Of a stretch of 15,455 nt of DNA, positions 1 through 6,993 are shown piece after piece (within the stretch, counting starts at the first letter, position 1; every line of letters begins with the position of its first letter). The stretch lies in NCBI GenBank assembly GCA_902796465.1, contig CADBPK010000006.1, forward strand, positions 1-15,455, written 5' to 3'. The stretch is from an uncultured Erysipelotrichaceae bacterium (GTDB taxonomy: Bacteria > Bacillota_I > Bacilli_A > Erysipelotrichales > Erysipelotrichaceae). The notes beneath the pieces are model-generated. The model made no database searches, was not told the DNA's origin, and saw only the letters and a list, made by a program, of their open reading frames with translations. A program made the translations under genes and the position numbers.

Positions 1-1
1 G

Positions 2-142
2 ATGTGGCATGAAAAGGAAGGCTTTCCGCTGTATATCATAGAAGGTGCTGCCCATAACGCAAATGATGATCAGCCGGAAAAGGTCAACGCACTTCTGGAA
101 GCGTTCCTGCAGGAGCTAAGAGCAAAACATGAAGAAATTTGA
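2..142 (+). CDS. Alpha/beta hydrolase, C-terminal fragment (5' end outside window)
   Basis: Reading from position 2 gives 46 residues ending at TGA 140-142, with no upstream start in the window, so this is the tail of a longer gene. The segment has the ending typical of alpha/beta-hydrolase fold enzymes. A beta strand (LYIIEGAAHN) delivers the catalytic histidine, here encoded at 53-55, and is followed by an acidic stretch and a final amphipathic helix (KVNALLEAFLQEL). The nucleophile and acid residues lie upstream of the window, so the substrate cannot be inferred. The last 14 bases overlap the start of the DUF1905 gene, which suggests translational coupling within one operon. The family assignment rests on the C-terminal pattern only. 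Confidence 0.7.
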   Translation: MWHEKEGFPLYIIEGAAHNANDDQPEKVNALLEAFLQELRAKHEEI

Positions 143-416
143 ATATGACACGGTCATTCACGAAAACACTGACAACGGCGGAGCCTATGTGATCTTTCCA
201 TGGGATATCCGGAAGTTGTTCGGAAAAGGCCGCATCAGGGTACATGCGGAATTCGACGGCATACCGTATGACGGCAGTATCGTCAATATGGGTGTTAAAA
301 ATCCCGATGGATCGGTATGTTATATCATCGGTATCCTGAAGGCGATCCGCAGGAAACTGAACAAAAAGGATGGTGACACGGTTCATGTTCTGATCGCGGC
401 AGAGGATGAGTTATGA
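129..416 (+). CDS. DUF1905 domain protein
   Basis: This is a 95-residue protein made of one domain. The middle reads FDGIPYDGSIVNMG and the end GILKAIRRKLNKKDGDTVHV, which matches the DUF1905 family (a small beta-barrel-like domain often found alone or beside YdeI/OmpD-associated domains). Its biochemical role is not established. The ATG at 129 lies inside the end of the hydrolase gene (14-base overlap). The stop codon overlaps the next start as ATGA at 413-416, so the three genes at the left edge are probably translated from one mRNA. Length and ending agree with family members. The family call is fairly sure; the function is unknown. Confidence 0.85.
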   Translation: MKKFEYDTVIHENTDNGGAYVIFPWDIRKLFGKGRIRVHAEFDGIPYDGSIVNMGVKNPDGSVCYIIGILKAIRRKLNKKDGDTVHVLIAAEDEL

Positions 417-1330
417 TGGATGAGAAAAACACAGTTCTGACAGAACCGGCAGGCCGGATCATCGCAGCCTGCGGAAATGACTGTTCCGCCTGTCCGCGCT
501 ATACAGCAGCCCCGTACGAAAAGACAGAAGAGGAACTGAGGCATACGGCTGAACTCTGGATGAAGATCGGATACAGGGACCATGTTGTGTCTGCTGAGGA
601 GATCTCATGTAAAGGATGCAGTACAGACAACTGGTGCCGGTACCATGTTGTGAAATGCTGTACGGAAAAAGGGATCACAAACTGTGCGGAATGTTCCGCA
701 TACCCGTGCGGTAATTTAAAAGATTGCTTTGCGGTCACCGCATCGTTTGAACCGGACTGCCGCAAAGCATGCACCAAAGAAGAATATGAAGAGATCCGAA
801 AAGCCTTTTTTGAAAAGGAGAAGAATCTGGACGAAATACGAAAAAAGCAGGAGGGAAAAATGACACAGATCAAGATCAATGAACTGATGATTACTTATCC
901 GGAGAGTTTCCATGAGATGGATGAAACGGAAAAAGCCGGACTGAACTTTTTTAAGGAAGGACCGGGTGTATGCCTGTCCGCGCCGGAACTGCATATCCTT
1001 GTTTCGATCGGATGGAAAAAATCAGGATTTGCGTCTCTTCTGGTCAGTGAAAAGGAAGCTGCCGAAAATGGCGAGAAGCAGATCCGCAAAGCAATGAGCG
1101 TCAACGTATATCAGCTGGACAAATATACGGAATATACGCTGGACGGAAAAGCTGCGTATGGATACCGGTATACGTATCAGGTTCAGGATGTCGGTATGAC
1201 CGGTGAAAACGTCGTTTTGAAACACAATAAAGTGTTTTACTACCTTAACTTTTACGCAAGAACTGAATTGATGGCTGACAGTCTGCCGGTCTGGCAGGAA
1301 ATGCTGGATTCCATTCACTTCGGCAGCTGA
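413..1330 (+). CDS. DUF3795 cysteine-rich protein fused to a second conserved domain
   Basis: The product has 305 residues. Residues 17-122 are very cysteine-rich: 14 Cys, including C20-x3-C24-x2-C27, C66-x2-C69, C82-C83, C91-x2-C94 and C99. This is the DUF3795 pattern and suggests metal or Fe-S binding, although that role is inferred. A lysine/glutamate-rich helix (about 122-148) leads into a second domain of 156 residues that starts at M150 and ends in YYLNFYARTEL...WQEMLDSIHF. That ending resembles small lipoprotein-like PsbP/DcrB folds, a tentative comparison. The second domain looks like a normally separate protein, because ATG 860 has a near-ideal AGGAGG at 849-854 with a 5-base spacer. 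The gene may therefore yield both a full-length and a short C-terminal product. The start at 413 overlaps the DUF1905 stop; ATG 416 is not in frame. Confidence 0.8.
   Translation: MMDEKNTVLTEPAGRIIAACGNDCSACPRYTAAPYEKTEEELRHTAELWMKIGYRDHVVSAEEISCKGCSTDNWCRYHVVKCCTEKGITNCAECSAYPCGNLKDCFAVTASFEPDCRKACTKEEYEEIRKAFFEKEKNLDEIRKKQEGKMTQIKINELMITYPESFHEMDETEKAGLNFFKEGPGVCLSAPELHILVSIGWKKSGFASLLVSEKEAAENGEKQIRKAMSVNVYQLDKYTEYTLDGKAAYGYRYTYQVQDVGMTGENVVLKHNKVFYYLNFYARTELMADSLPVWQEMLDSIHFGS
849..862 (+). promoter_or_regulatory. Internal ribosome binding site and start codon (M150) within the DUF3795 fusion
   Basis: AGGAGGG at 849-855 is followed by ATG at 860-862, in frame with the 413 start. This is a better Shine-Dalgarno than that of most genes in the window. 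It sits exactly at the boundary between the Cys-rich domain and the second domain, so internal initiation would give a 156-residue product (860-1330). The site and frame are read directly; use in the cell is inferred. Confidence 0.55.
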
Positions 1331-1338
1331 AAACAGAC

Positions 1339-1355
1339 GGGACATGGTATGTCCC
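1339..1355 (+). repeat. Perfect 7-bp inverted repeat, GGGACAT-3-ATGTCCC
   Basis: GGGACAT (1339-1345) and ATGTCCC (1349-1355) form a perfect dyad around GGT, just after the DUF3795 stop codon and about 90 bases before the HTH regulator. No T-run follows, so it is a poor intrinsic terminator. It could be an operator or an mRNA 3'-end hairpin. The rest of the 1331-1444 gap holds no clear promoter. Confidence 0.45.
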
Positions 1356-1444
1356 ATACCCGAAAACAGGGCTTTTGCTCACTTTGTGTCCTGTTCGGAA
1401 GAGAAAAGCAGCGTTAGGCTGAAGGCAGAAAGGAGGTCACGAAT

Positions 1445-1966
1445 ATGGATCTCATGAAAATCGGAAAGTATCTGCAGGACTGCAGAAAAGAAAAAGGCCT
1501 TACCCAGGAACAGCTGGCAGACAAGCTGGGGGTGGCACGCAGAACAGTATCCAGATGGGAAACAGGGGCGAACATGCCGGATCTGGATATCCTGATCGAA
1601 CTGTCAGATCTGTATGAAACAGACCTCCGTGAAATTCTGAACGGAGAAAGGAAAAGTGAGCACATGAATGAAGAATTAAAAGAAACCGTTTTACAGGTAG
1701 CGGATTACAGCAACGAAGAGAAGGAAAGACTTCTGAAAAAGATGCACTGGTTGTTCATCGCAGGACTGATCGGATTCTGCACGTTTCTGATCATTGTCGC
1801 GCTGGGGCTGGAAGAAACTGCTCCTTATGAGGCGATCGGAAGCTTCGGCCTTGGGATCGCCTTCGGGATGATCATCCTGGGTGTGATCTTCACGAGCGCG
1901 TATGCGGCGAAGATCCGGGAATTCAAGATGCGGCTGCTTCGAAAAGCCGGAAATGCCGCGAAATGA
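1445..1966 (+). CDS. XRE-family HTH regulator with two membrane helices
   Basis: The protein has 173 residues. Residues 6-62 are an XRE/Cro-C1 helix-turn-helix; the recognition part reads LADKLGVARRTVSRWETG and is followed by the usual P(D)L..L..LSDLY segment. After an acidic linker come two hydrophobic segments, about 102-122 and 131-154, and a short basic tail. This is a DNA-binding domain tethered to a small membrane anchor, an arrangement common in Bacillota whose signal is usually unknown. The start is supported by AAAGGAGGT at 1429-1437, seven bases before ATG 1445. A U-tailed hairpin follows the gene. The neighbouring membrane protein at 2188 is a plausible target, based only on position and on shared CCTGTT half-sites. 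Confidence 0.88.
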   Translation: MDLMKIGKYLQDCRKEKGLTQEQLADKLGVARRTVSRWETGANMPDLDILIELSDLYETDLREILNGERKSEHMNEELKETVLQVADYSNEEKERLLKKMHWLFIAGLIGFCTFLIIVALGLEETAPYEAIGSFGLGIAFGMIILGVIFTSAYAAKIREFKMRLLRKAGNAAK

Positions 1967-2000
1967 TTCTTTGCATTGCGAAAAAAGGAATATCACGTAT

Positions 2001-2030
2001 AAGAGGCGTATGAAACATTCACGCCTTTTT
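2001..2030 (+). terminator. Rho-independent terminator after the HTH regulator
   Basis: AGGCGT (2004-2009) pairs with ACGCCT (2021-2026). The stem is extended by A/U and G-U pairs from the flanks and ends in a run of five T. It lies 35 bases after the regulator stop codon and separates it from the next transcription unit. Confidence 0.65.
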
Positions 2031-2098
2031 ACAATGGCCGGCATCCTTTCCGGGGAGGGCACACTGAAACAGACTTTATGAAGCGGCAAAAGAATGAC

Positions 2099-2127
2099 TT
2101 GGAAAAAGGCGGTGGACAGAGTATAGT
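2099..2127 (+). promoter_or_regulatory. Sigma-A-like promoter for the membrane protein at 2188
   Basis: TTGGAA (2099-2104), a 17-base spacer and TATAGT (2122-2127) give a good -35/-10 pair. The predicted transcription start is about 55 bases before the ATG, so the 18-bp dyad at 2142 falls at about +8 to +25. The assignment is by consensus only. Confidence 0.5.
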
Positions 2128-2141
2128 ATCTGCAGCCGGGT

Positions 2142-2159
2142 CCTGTTCCACAGAACAGG
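2142..2159 (+). promoter_or_regulatory. 18-bp dyad, candidate operator
   Basis: CCTGTTC (2142-2148) and GAACAGG (2153-2159) form a perfect inverted repeat with a 4-base centre. It lies just downstream of the predicted promoter and 28 bases before the membrane-protein start. No T-run follows, so it is not a terminator. The position suits a repressor roadblock or operator. The hexamer CCTGTT recurs at 1390-1395, upstream of the HTH regulator gene, with an AACAGG at 1365-1370. Binding by that regulator is inference. Confidence 0.45.
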
Positions 2160-2187
2160 CCTGACACAGATTCAATGGAGTACAAAT

Positions 2188-3069
2188 ATGAAAAAACTAT
2201 TCGGAGGTATTGATCTTACCTGGAAAAAACTGATCATCTTCGCTGTAATAGCTGGATTATATACCGGGTTCATGGCATATCTGCCGGCCGCGAAAGACAC
2301 TTCCTTTGCGGATATCAGCATCACTTTTGAATGGTGGGTACTGTTCGGCATCATCATTATCGTCAACAGCAAGTCACCGCTGGATTCAGCGCTGAAATGC
2401 TTCGTATTCTTTCTGATCAGCCAGCCTCTGGTATATCTGGTCCAGGTGCCGTTCAATTCATACGGATGGGGCATCTTCCGGTATTATCCGGCCTGGTTCC
2501 GCTGGACGCTGCTGACGTTTCCGATGGGGTATATCGGCTGGTACATGAAAAAAGAGCAGTGGTGGAGCCTCCTGATCCTGGTGCCGATGCTGCTGTTCGT
2601 AGGATTCCACTATACCGGATTCCTCCGTTACTGCTGTTCCTTCTTTCCGTACAGGCTGCTGAGCACACTGTTCTGCGCTGCCACGATGCTGATTTATCCC
2701 TGGTATATTTTCCGGAATGAAAAGCTCCGGAAGACAGGCGTGATCATCAGTGCCGCGCTGATCGCACTGCTTACGATCTATACATTTACAGCAGGGAAGA
2801 AAACCTTCTACACCACTACTGTCATGGTAAATAACGGTTCCATGGGTGTGGAATTCGATGATTCCTATTCCGTAGCGCTGAGTGATGAATCTTTCGGCAA
2901 AGTCTATATCGTGTATGAGGATAACATTGAAGACTACATGATCAATGCCGATTTCGATAAAGGCGGTTCCGTTCAGATGACACTGACTTCTCCGGAAGGT
3001 GATGAGAGAGTCTTCAGCATCTATGTACATTCCGATCATCTGGATATTACGGAGATTACCGGAAATTAA
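2188..3069 (+). CDS. Seven-helix membrane protein with C-terminal extracytoplasmic domain, unknown function
   Basis: I do not recognise a family for this 293-residue protein. Hydrophobic segments at about 14-33, 46-60, 70-87, 103-119, 126-141, 156-175 and 183-201 suggest seven membrane helices. They are followed by a roughly 90-residue polar, strand-rich tail (205-293, rich in V, Y, D and T) that would lie outside if the N-terminus is inside. Aromatics are abundant (WW at 49-50 and 125-126; repeated Y and W in 92-119). There is no signal peptide, and I see no catalytic motif. The start has GGAG at 2177-2180, eight bases ahead of ATG 2188. The gene has its own promoter and dyad upstream and a terminator downstream, so it looks monocistronic. 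It sits beside a membrane-tethered HTH protein. Confidence 0.75.
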   Translation: MKKLFGGIDLTWKKLIIFAVIAGLYTGFMAYLPAAKDTSFADISITFEWWVLFGIIIIVNSKSPLDSALKCFVFFLISQPLVYLVQVPFNSYGWGIFRYYPAWFRWTLLTFPMGYIGWYMKKEQWWSLLILVPMLLFVGFHYTGFLRYCCSFFPYRLLSTLFCAATMLIYPWYIFRNEKLRKTGVIISAALIALLTIYTFTAGKKTFYTTTVMVNNGSMGVEFDDSYSVALSDESFGKVYIVYEDNIEDYMINADFDKGGSVQMTLTSPEGDERVFSIYVHSDHLDITEITGN

Positions 3070-3090
3070 CAGTTTATCGTGTATCGGAAT

Positions 3091-3118
3091 GCAGGTAATA
3101 TCATTATCTGCATTTTTA
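3091..3118 (+). terminator. Rho-independent terminator after the membrane protein
   Basis: A nine-pair stem (3091-3099 with 3103-3111, one G-U pair) closes a 3-base loop and is followed by a T-rich tail (3113-3117). It lies 22 bases after the stop codon of the membrane protein. Confidence 0.75.
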
Positions 3119-3164
3119 TATTAGAATGGAGAAGATCCTGAAGGAAAACAGGCAGGGGGAAAGA

Positions 3165-3608
3165 ATGATGCAGATCAGAAAAATGACGATGGCAGATTAT
3201 GAAAACATCTACGCACTCTGGATGTCATGCACCGGGGTGGGACTGAACAACCTTGATGATTCAAAAGAAGGAATAGAGAAATTTCTGAACCGGAATCCGG
3301 ATACCTGTTTCGTGGCGGAAGAGGACGGCAGGATCATCGGTGTCCTGCTTGCCGGAAATGACGGGAGAAGAGGATATATTTACCATACAGCGGTGCATCC
3401 CGACTGCAGAAACAAGGGCATCGGGACGAAGCTTGTCAATACAGTCATGCAGGCATTGAAGGATCTCGGCATCAATAAGACCGCCCTTGTCGTATTCAAA
3501 AGAAATGAATCCGGAAATGCATTCTGGGAAAAGATGGGATTTACGGAAAGACATGACATCAGTTACAGAAACAGGATCATCAATGAAATGATCCGGTATG
3601 ATCTGTAA
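3165..3608 (+). CDS. GNAT-family N-acetyltransferase
   Basis: The protein is 147 residues from this start. It begins in the usual GNAT way (QIRKMTMADYENIYALW) and has the acetyl-CoA pyrophosphate-binding motif A, with R/Q-x-x-G-x-G seen as RNKGIG at residues 82-87, preceded by the strand YIYHTAVHP. Motif B follows as NESGNAFWEKMGF. It transfers an acetyl group from acetyl-CoA to an amine; the substrate is unknown. An in-frame ATG at 3126 would add 13 residues, but it lacks a ribosome binding site. AGGGGG lies just before ATG 3165, so 3165 (or the adjacent ATG 3168) is preferred. An acylphosphatase gene follows 27 bases later and is probably co-transcribed. Confidence 0.87.
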   Translation: MMQIRKMTMADYENIYALWMSCTGVGLNNLDDSKEGIEKFLNRNPDTCFVAEEDGRIIGVLLAGNDGRRGYIYHTAVHPDCRNKGIGTKLVNTVMQALKDLGINKTALVVFKRNESGNAFWEKMGFTERHDISYRNRIINEMIRYDL

Positions 3609-3635
3609 TCCAAAAGTTATTCCGGGAGGTGAAAG

Positions 3636-3926
3636 ATGGAGGCAAAGAAAAGAAAGTTTATCCGGTTCCGCGGCGCTGTGCAGGGAGTAGGTTTCCGTTA
3701 CCGTGCAAGTTATGCGGCGCAGAGTGCCGGGGCGACAGGATGGGTCCGCAATGAAAGCGACGGATCTGTCACTATGGAGATCCAGGGAACGCAGGAACAG
3801 ATCAGAACAGTACTGCAGACGATCGAGCGCGGAGCGTATATCCATATCCGGAATATCAAATCCGTGGATATTCCCGTTAAGGAAGACGAGCGTGAATTCA
3901 GCATCCGGGATGGATGGTGGTACTGA
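3636..3926 (+). CDS. acyP: Acylphosphatase
   Basis: This 96-residue protein has the length of the family. It hydrolyses acyl phosphates such as acetyl phosphate or 1,3-bisphosphoglycerate in the cytosol. The signature GAVQGVGFRYR holds the phosphate-binding catalytic arginine (R21), and GWVRN holds the catalytic asparagine (N39). The C-terminal end FSIRDGWWY is also family-like. GGGAGGTG lies 5-10 bases before ATG 3636, a strong ribosome binding site. The gene sits 27 bases after the acetyltransferase and before a strong terminator, so the two form a likely two-gene unit. Nothing in the sequence links them functionally beyond that. Confidence 0.94.
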   Translation: MEAKKRKFIRFRGAVQGVGFRYRASYAAQSAGATGWVRNESDGSVTMEIQGTQEQIRTVLQTIERGAYIHIRNIKSVDIPVKEDEREFSIRDGWWY

Positions 3927-3962
3927 GATCCTGCGAACTGAGCAAAACAAATCGTTAATCAG

Positions 3963-3992
3963 AAACGGCCTGGGGAAACCGGCCGTTTTTCT
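3963..3992 (+). terminator. Rho-independent terminator after acyP
   Basis: AAACGGCC (3963-3970) pairs with GGCCGTTT (3981-3988), a GC-rich stem closed by a 10-base loop and ended by TTTTT. It lies 36 bases after the acylphosphatase stop and marks the end of the GNAT-acyP unit. Confidence 0.85.
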
Positions 3993-4037
3993 TTCCGGAA
4001 ATCAGATGCTGAGCAAAGTGGCTTATCTGTCCCGCAG

Positions 4038-4065
4038 TTCAGGCATAAATGCGGAATGCTATAAT
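4038..4065 (+). promoter_or_regulatory. Extended -10 promoter for the sulfatase gene
   Basis: TGCTATAAT (4057-4065) is a perfect extended -10 element (TGnTATAAT). The best -35 is a weak TTCAGG at 4038-4043 with a 16-base spacer, as expected for extended -10 promoters. The predicted start of transcription lies about 30 bases before ATG 4101, giving a short leader. Confidence 0.6.
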
Positions 4066-4100
4066 AAAGAAAATATCAAACATGAGAAAGCGAGGCTGAT

Positions 4101-5567
4101 ATGAAAAAAAAGCCGAATATCATCATTCTCAATCCGGACGAGATGCGCTGGAATACCATGGGGCACATGGGAAATCCTGCCGCATCCACACCGCGGCTGG
4201 ATGCTTTTGCGGAAAGCGACGCGGTATCCTTTGAAAACGCATATTGTCAGAATCCTGTCTGCGTGCCTTCGAGGTGTTCTTTCCTGACCGGTCTGTATCC
4301 TCATGTACATGGTCACAGGACAATGCACTATCTGATGCATGACGGACACGATACATTGTTCTCCGAACTCAGGGCAGGTGGATACAATGTCTGGATGAAC
4401 GCGAGAAATGACTTTATTGCCGGCAATGTGCCGGGTCTTATGGCAACGCAGTTTGATGAGATCCGGATGCCGGAGAAGTCTTTGACCGGCAGGCATGAGA
4501 TCATCAAGGGATTCCCGTATTCCCATTACATCGGTGTCATCGGGGAAGTGAAAGCCGACATCGATGATACCCTGGCGGCCTGTGCAAGGATCCGCCGGCA
4601 GAAGCCGGGCGATGACCCGCTCTGCCTGTTTATCGGGTGGGCGAATCCGCATGTGCCGTATGTAACGGACAAAGAACATTATGACCGCATCGATCCGGAA
4701 AAGATCGAAGAGAGGGTTCATTTTAAAGATACAGAAGGGAAATCGGAAATGATCCGCAGACTTCGTGAATTCGCGGATCTTGGCAGTTTCTCAGAAGAAC
4801 AGTGGAAGGAAGTACAGCGCGTATATCTGGCGCAGTGTTCCTATATCGATGATCTGTTCGGCATGATCATCGATGCGCTTAAGGAAGCAGGGATCTATGA
4901 TGATTCCGTGATCTTCTTCCTGTCTGATCATGGTGATTTTGCCGGGGACTTTGACCTGCCGGAAAAGGCACAGAACAGCTTTGAAGATGACCTGACCAGG
5001 GTGCCGCTCCTGATCAAGCCGCCGAAAGGTGAAACAGTCAGCCCGGGCATAACGGCATCGCTCGCGGAACTGGTGGATTTTTACGCAACGGTTATGGATT
5101 ACGCGGGTGTTACACCGGCACATGATCATTTCGGCGTCAGTCTGCGTCCTGTAATTGAACACAGGGAAAACAAAGTGCGTGAATACGCATTCTGCGAAGG
5201 CGGCAGAAGGGCATCTGAAAAACAGGCTGACGAATATCACAAGTATGGTGAAAACGGACCGGCCAGGACACATGATTACTGGGCAAAGATGAACGCGGAA
5301 GCGGATGATGAAGCGCATGCCAAGGGAACGATGGTCACCGACGGCAAATACAAATATGTTCTCCGCCTTGGCGGCAGGGATGAATTCTATGATCTGGAAA
5401 AGGATCCAAAAGAAATGATCAACCGAATTGACTGTGAAGAATATGCCGCAAAGATCCTGGATCTTAAACTGCAGCTGCTCAGCTGGTATCAGGAAACATG
5501 CGATGTTGTTCCGAAAGCATACGATTCCAGATCCCTGACCAAAGACAGCATTATACCGGCGGAATAA
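4101..5567 (+). CDS. Sulfatase (Cys-type, alkaline-phosphatase superfamily)
   Basis: The protein has 488 residues and no signal peptide, so it is probably cytoplasmic. It would hydrolyse sulfate esters, or related phosph(on)ates. The sulfatase signature CVPSRCSFLTG starts at C54; in C-x-P-x-R enzymes this Cys is converted to formylglycine, in anaerobes by the radical-SAM enzyme anSME, which is not in this window. Metal ligands are expected near D13 (in NPDEMR, where many members have DD or DQ) and at D276-H277 (SDHGD). K289 and the following SFEDDLTRVPLLI match the usual K...E...RVP block, and the C-terminal FYDLEKDPKE is the standard ending. The gene has its own promoter and terminator. The MFS transporter downstream could import a sulfated substrate, which is speculative. 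The substrate cannot be read from sequence. Confidence 0.9.
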   Translation: MKKKPNIIILNPDEMRWNTMGHMGNPAASTPRLDAFAESDAVSFENAYCQNPVCVPSRCSFLTGLYPHVHGHRTMHYLMHDGHDTLFSELRAGGYNVWMNARNDFIAGNVPGLMATQFDEIRMPEKSLTGRHEIIKGFPYSHYIGVIGEVKADIDDTLAACARIRRQKPGDDPLCLFIGWANPHVPYVTDKEHYDRIDPEKIEERVHFKDTEGKSEMIRRLREFADLGSFSEEQWKEVQRVYLAQCSYIDDLFGMIIDALKEAGIYDDSVIFFLSDHGDFAGDFDLPEKAQNSFEDDLTRVPLLIKPPKGETVSPGITASLAELVDFYATVMDYAGVTPAHDHFGVSLRPVIEHRENKVREYAFCEGGRRASEKQADEYHKYGENGPARTHDYWAKMNAEADDEAHAKGTMVTDGKYKYVLRLGGRDEFYDLEKDPKEMINRIDCEEYAAKILDLKLQLLSWYQETCDVVPKAYDSRSLTKDSIIPAE

Positions 5568-5588
5568 CAGTATCGTTACTGACAAAAC

Positions 5589-5626
5589 AACAGCACAGTC
5601 TGTCATATGGCTGTGCTGTTTTGTTT
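5589..5626 (+). terminator. Rho-independent terminator after the sulfatase
   Basis: AACAGCACAG (5589-5598) pairs perfectly with CTGTGCTGTT (5611-5620) around a 12-base loop, and TTGTTT follows. It lies 21 bases after the sulfatase stop. The A-rich sequence on the other side could make it partly bidirectional. Confidence 0.8.
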
Positions 5627-5701
5627 GAACATAAAAGATGCAGATCCTGTCTCTTTCCGCAGGGAATAGGATACAATAACAACATTGAGAGAGGGAAAAA
5701 G

Positions 5702-6910
5702 ATGGACCGGAAAAAGTTTCTGCTGTTCTTTATCATAGCTTTTATCTTTAACATGGCCGCAAGCTTTGCCCATCCCGTCACACCGACGCTGATCGTTGAG
5801 AGGAATCTGGACAGTTCCATGTTCGGGGTTGCACTCGCAGCCATGATGACGATGTATTTTCTTTTTTCTCCGTTATGGGGAAGATTGTGCGGGTATCTGC
5901 CTACGAAAAAGATCCTGATGATCTGCTGCGTGGGCTATGCGGCAGGACAGATCATATTCGGACTGGCACACAGCGAAGCTTCTGTTGTGGGCGGCAGGAT
6001 GTTTGCCGGGATCTTTGCGGGCGGCGTATATACCGCAATGGCAAATTATGTTGTCAATCTGTCCGGAACAGACGGCGGAAACCGCGGACAAAATCTCGTT
6101 ATCCTGACAACGATCCAGAGCGTCGGAAGCGCCTGTGGGTTTTTTACCGGCGGTATGCTGGGAATCATTTCCGTTGAAACCGCCTTTCTTTCGCAGGTCG
6201 GTGTACTGCTGATGTGCGGACTGCTGTGGACGGTATTCTGTACAGATGATACGCCGTATAAAGCAAAACCGGATACTGCTCTCCGTATACAGGATGTCAA
6301 TCCGTTCTCTGCGATACTTTCCGCAAAACAGTTTATGACACCGCTTCTGGCACTGGTCTGCGTGATCACTGCTGTTTCTGCGATCGGTCAGAATTCCTAT
6401 GAACAGTGTTTCAATTACTATATAAAAGATCAGTACGGCATGACTTCCGCGTATAACGGCATATTCAAGGCAGTGATCGCCTTGCTGACTTTGTTTCTCA
6501 ACTCGACGGTTTCACTGTATCTGCAGAGAAAAACAGATATCAACCAGACATTCCTGTATATTTTGGTTACATGCTGCGTACTGATCTCCCTGGTACTCTT
6601 TGACCCGCCGCAGTTCCTGTTTATCGCGGTCTATATCGTTTACAGCAGCGTCATGGTGCTTCGTCTGCCGCTGCTCCAGATGATGGCAGCTGCGCAGTCA
6701 GACAGTTCCACCAGCAACGCAGTCATGGGATTTTATCAGTCCATGAATTCCCTCGGCGGCATCTTCGGAGCCCTGTTTGCCGGACTGATCTATGCAAGAG
6801 GCGCACAGCTTCCGTTTATCCTGGCTTTTGCGGCATTTGTTTTATCCGCATGTGCAGGTTTCCTCTACAGGAAGGAATACAGAAAGACAGCATCGGGGCA
6901 GACGGATTGA
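5702..6910 (+). CDS. MFS transporter
   Basis: From ATG 5702 the product is 402 residues with about twelve hydrophobic segments, the first at residues 5-25. The loop after helix 2 reads GRLCGYLPTKK, a degenerate form of the MFS loop 2-3 motif (GxxxDRxGRR). The segment GRMFAGIFAGG corresponds to helix 4, and a central polar loop near residues 180-200 separates the two halves. It is a secondary transporter or exporter of unknown substrate in the cytoplasmic membrane. Reading frame open upstream to 5498 is not used, because it crosses the sulfatase end and a terminator; GAGAGGG just before ATG 5702 fixes the start. TACAAT at 5672-5677 is a possible -10 without a clear -35. Adjacency to the sulfatase is suggestive only, since the terminator separates them. 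Confidence 0.88.
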   Translation: MDRKKFLLFFIIAFIFNMAASFAHPVTPTLIVERNLDSSMFGVALAAMMTMYFLFSPLWGRLCGYLPTKKILMICCVGYAAGQIIFGLAHSEASVVGGRMFAGIFAGGVYTAMANYVVNLSGTDGGNRGQNLVILTTIQSVGSACGFFTGGMLGIISVETAFLSQVGVLLMCGLLWTVFCTDDTPYKAKPDTALRIQDVNPFSAILSAKQFMTPLLALVCVITAVSAIGQNSYEQCFNYYIKDQYGMTSAYNGIFKAVIALLTLFLNSTVSLYLQRKTDINQTFLYILVTCCVLISLVLFDPPQFLFIAVYIVYSSVMVLRLPLLQMMAAAQSDSSTSNAVMGFYQSMNSLGGIFGALFAGLIYARGAQLPFILAFAAFVLSACAGFLYRKEYRKTASGQTD

Positions 6911-6938
6911 ATTCCCTGATGTTTAATCCGGGGATTTA
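6908..6938 (+). terminator. Weak hairpin at the end of the MFS gene
   Basis: TGAATTCCC (6908-6916) can pair with GGGGATTTA (6930-6938), with two G-U pairs and a 13-base loop; the stem contains the stop codon. The tail TTATATACTT is AT-rich but not a T-run, so termination is uncertain. The AT-rich stretch 6937-6954 has -10-like hexamers (TATTAT, TATACT) that may serve glnS; no good -35 is visible. Confidence 0.3.
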
Positions 6939-6993
6939 TTATATACTTATAAAAGCGGGTGCGTGAAAACACAGCCGTTCAAGGAGAAGAATT

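Noticed and set aside
3126..3164. Upstream ATG for the acetyltransferase
   Set aside because: It has no Shine-Dalgarno and sits right after the terminator. The AGGGGG before 3165 and the family-like start MQIRKM favour 3165.
4791..5606. Minus-strand open frame of about 271 codons
   Set aside because: It is antisense to the well-supported sulfatase gene, with no ribosome binding site or recognisable motif.
5498..5701. Extended N-terminus for the MFS transporter
   Set aside because: The open frame runs back through the sulfatase end and its terminator. The extra residues are unlike a transporter, and GAGAGGG before ATG 5702 marks the true start.
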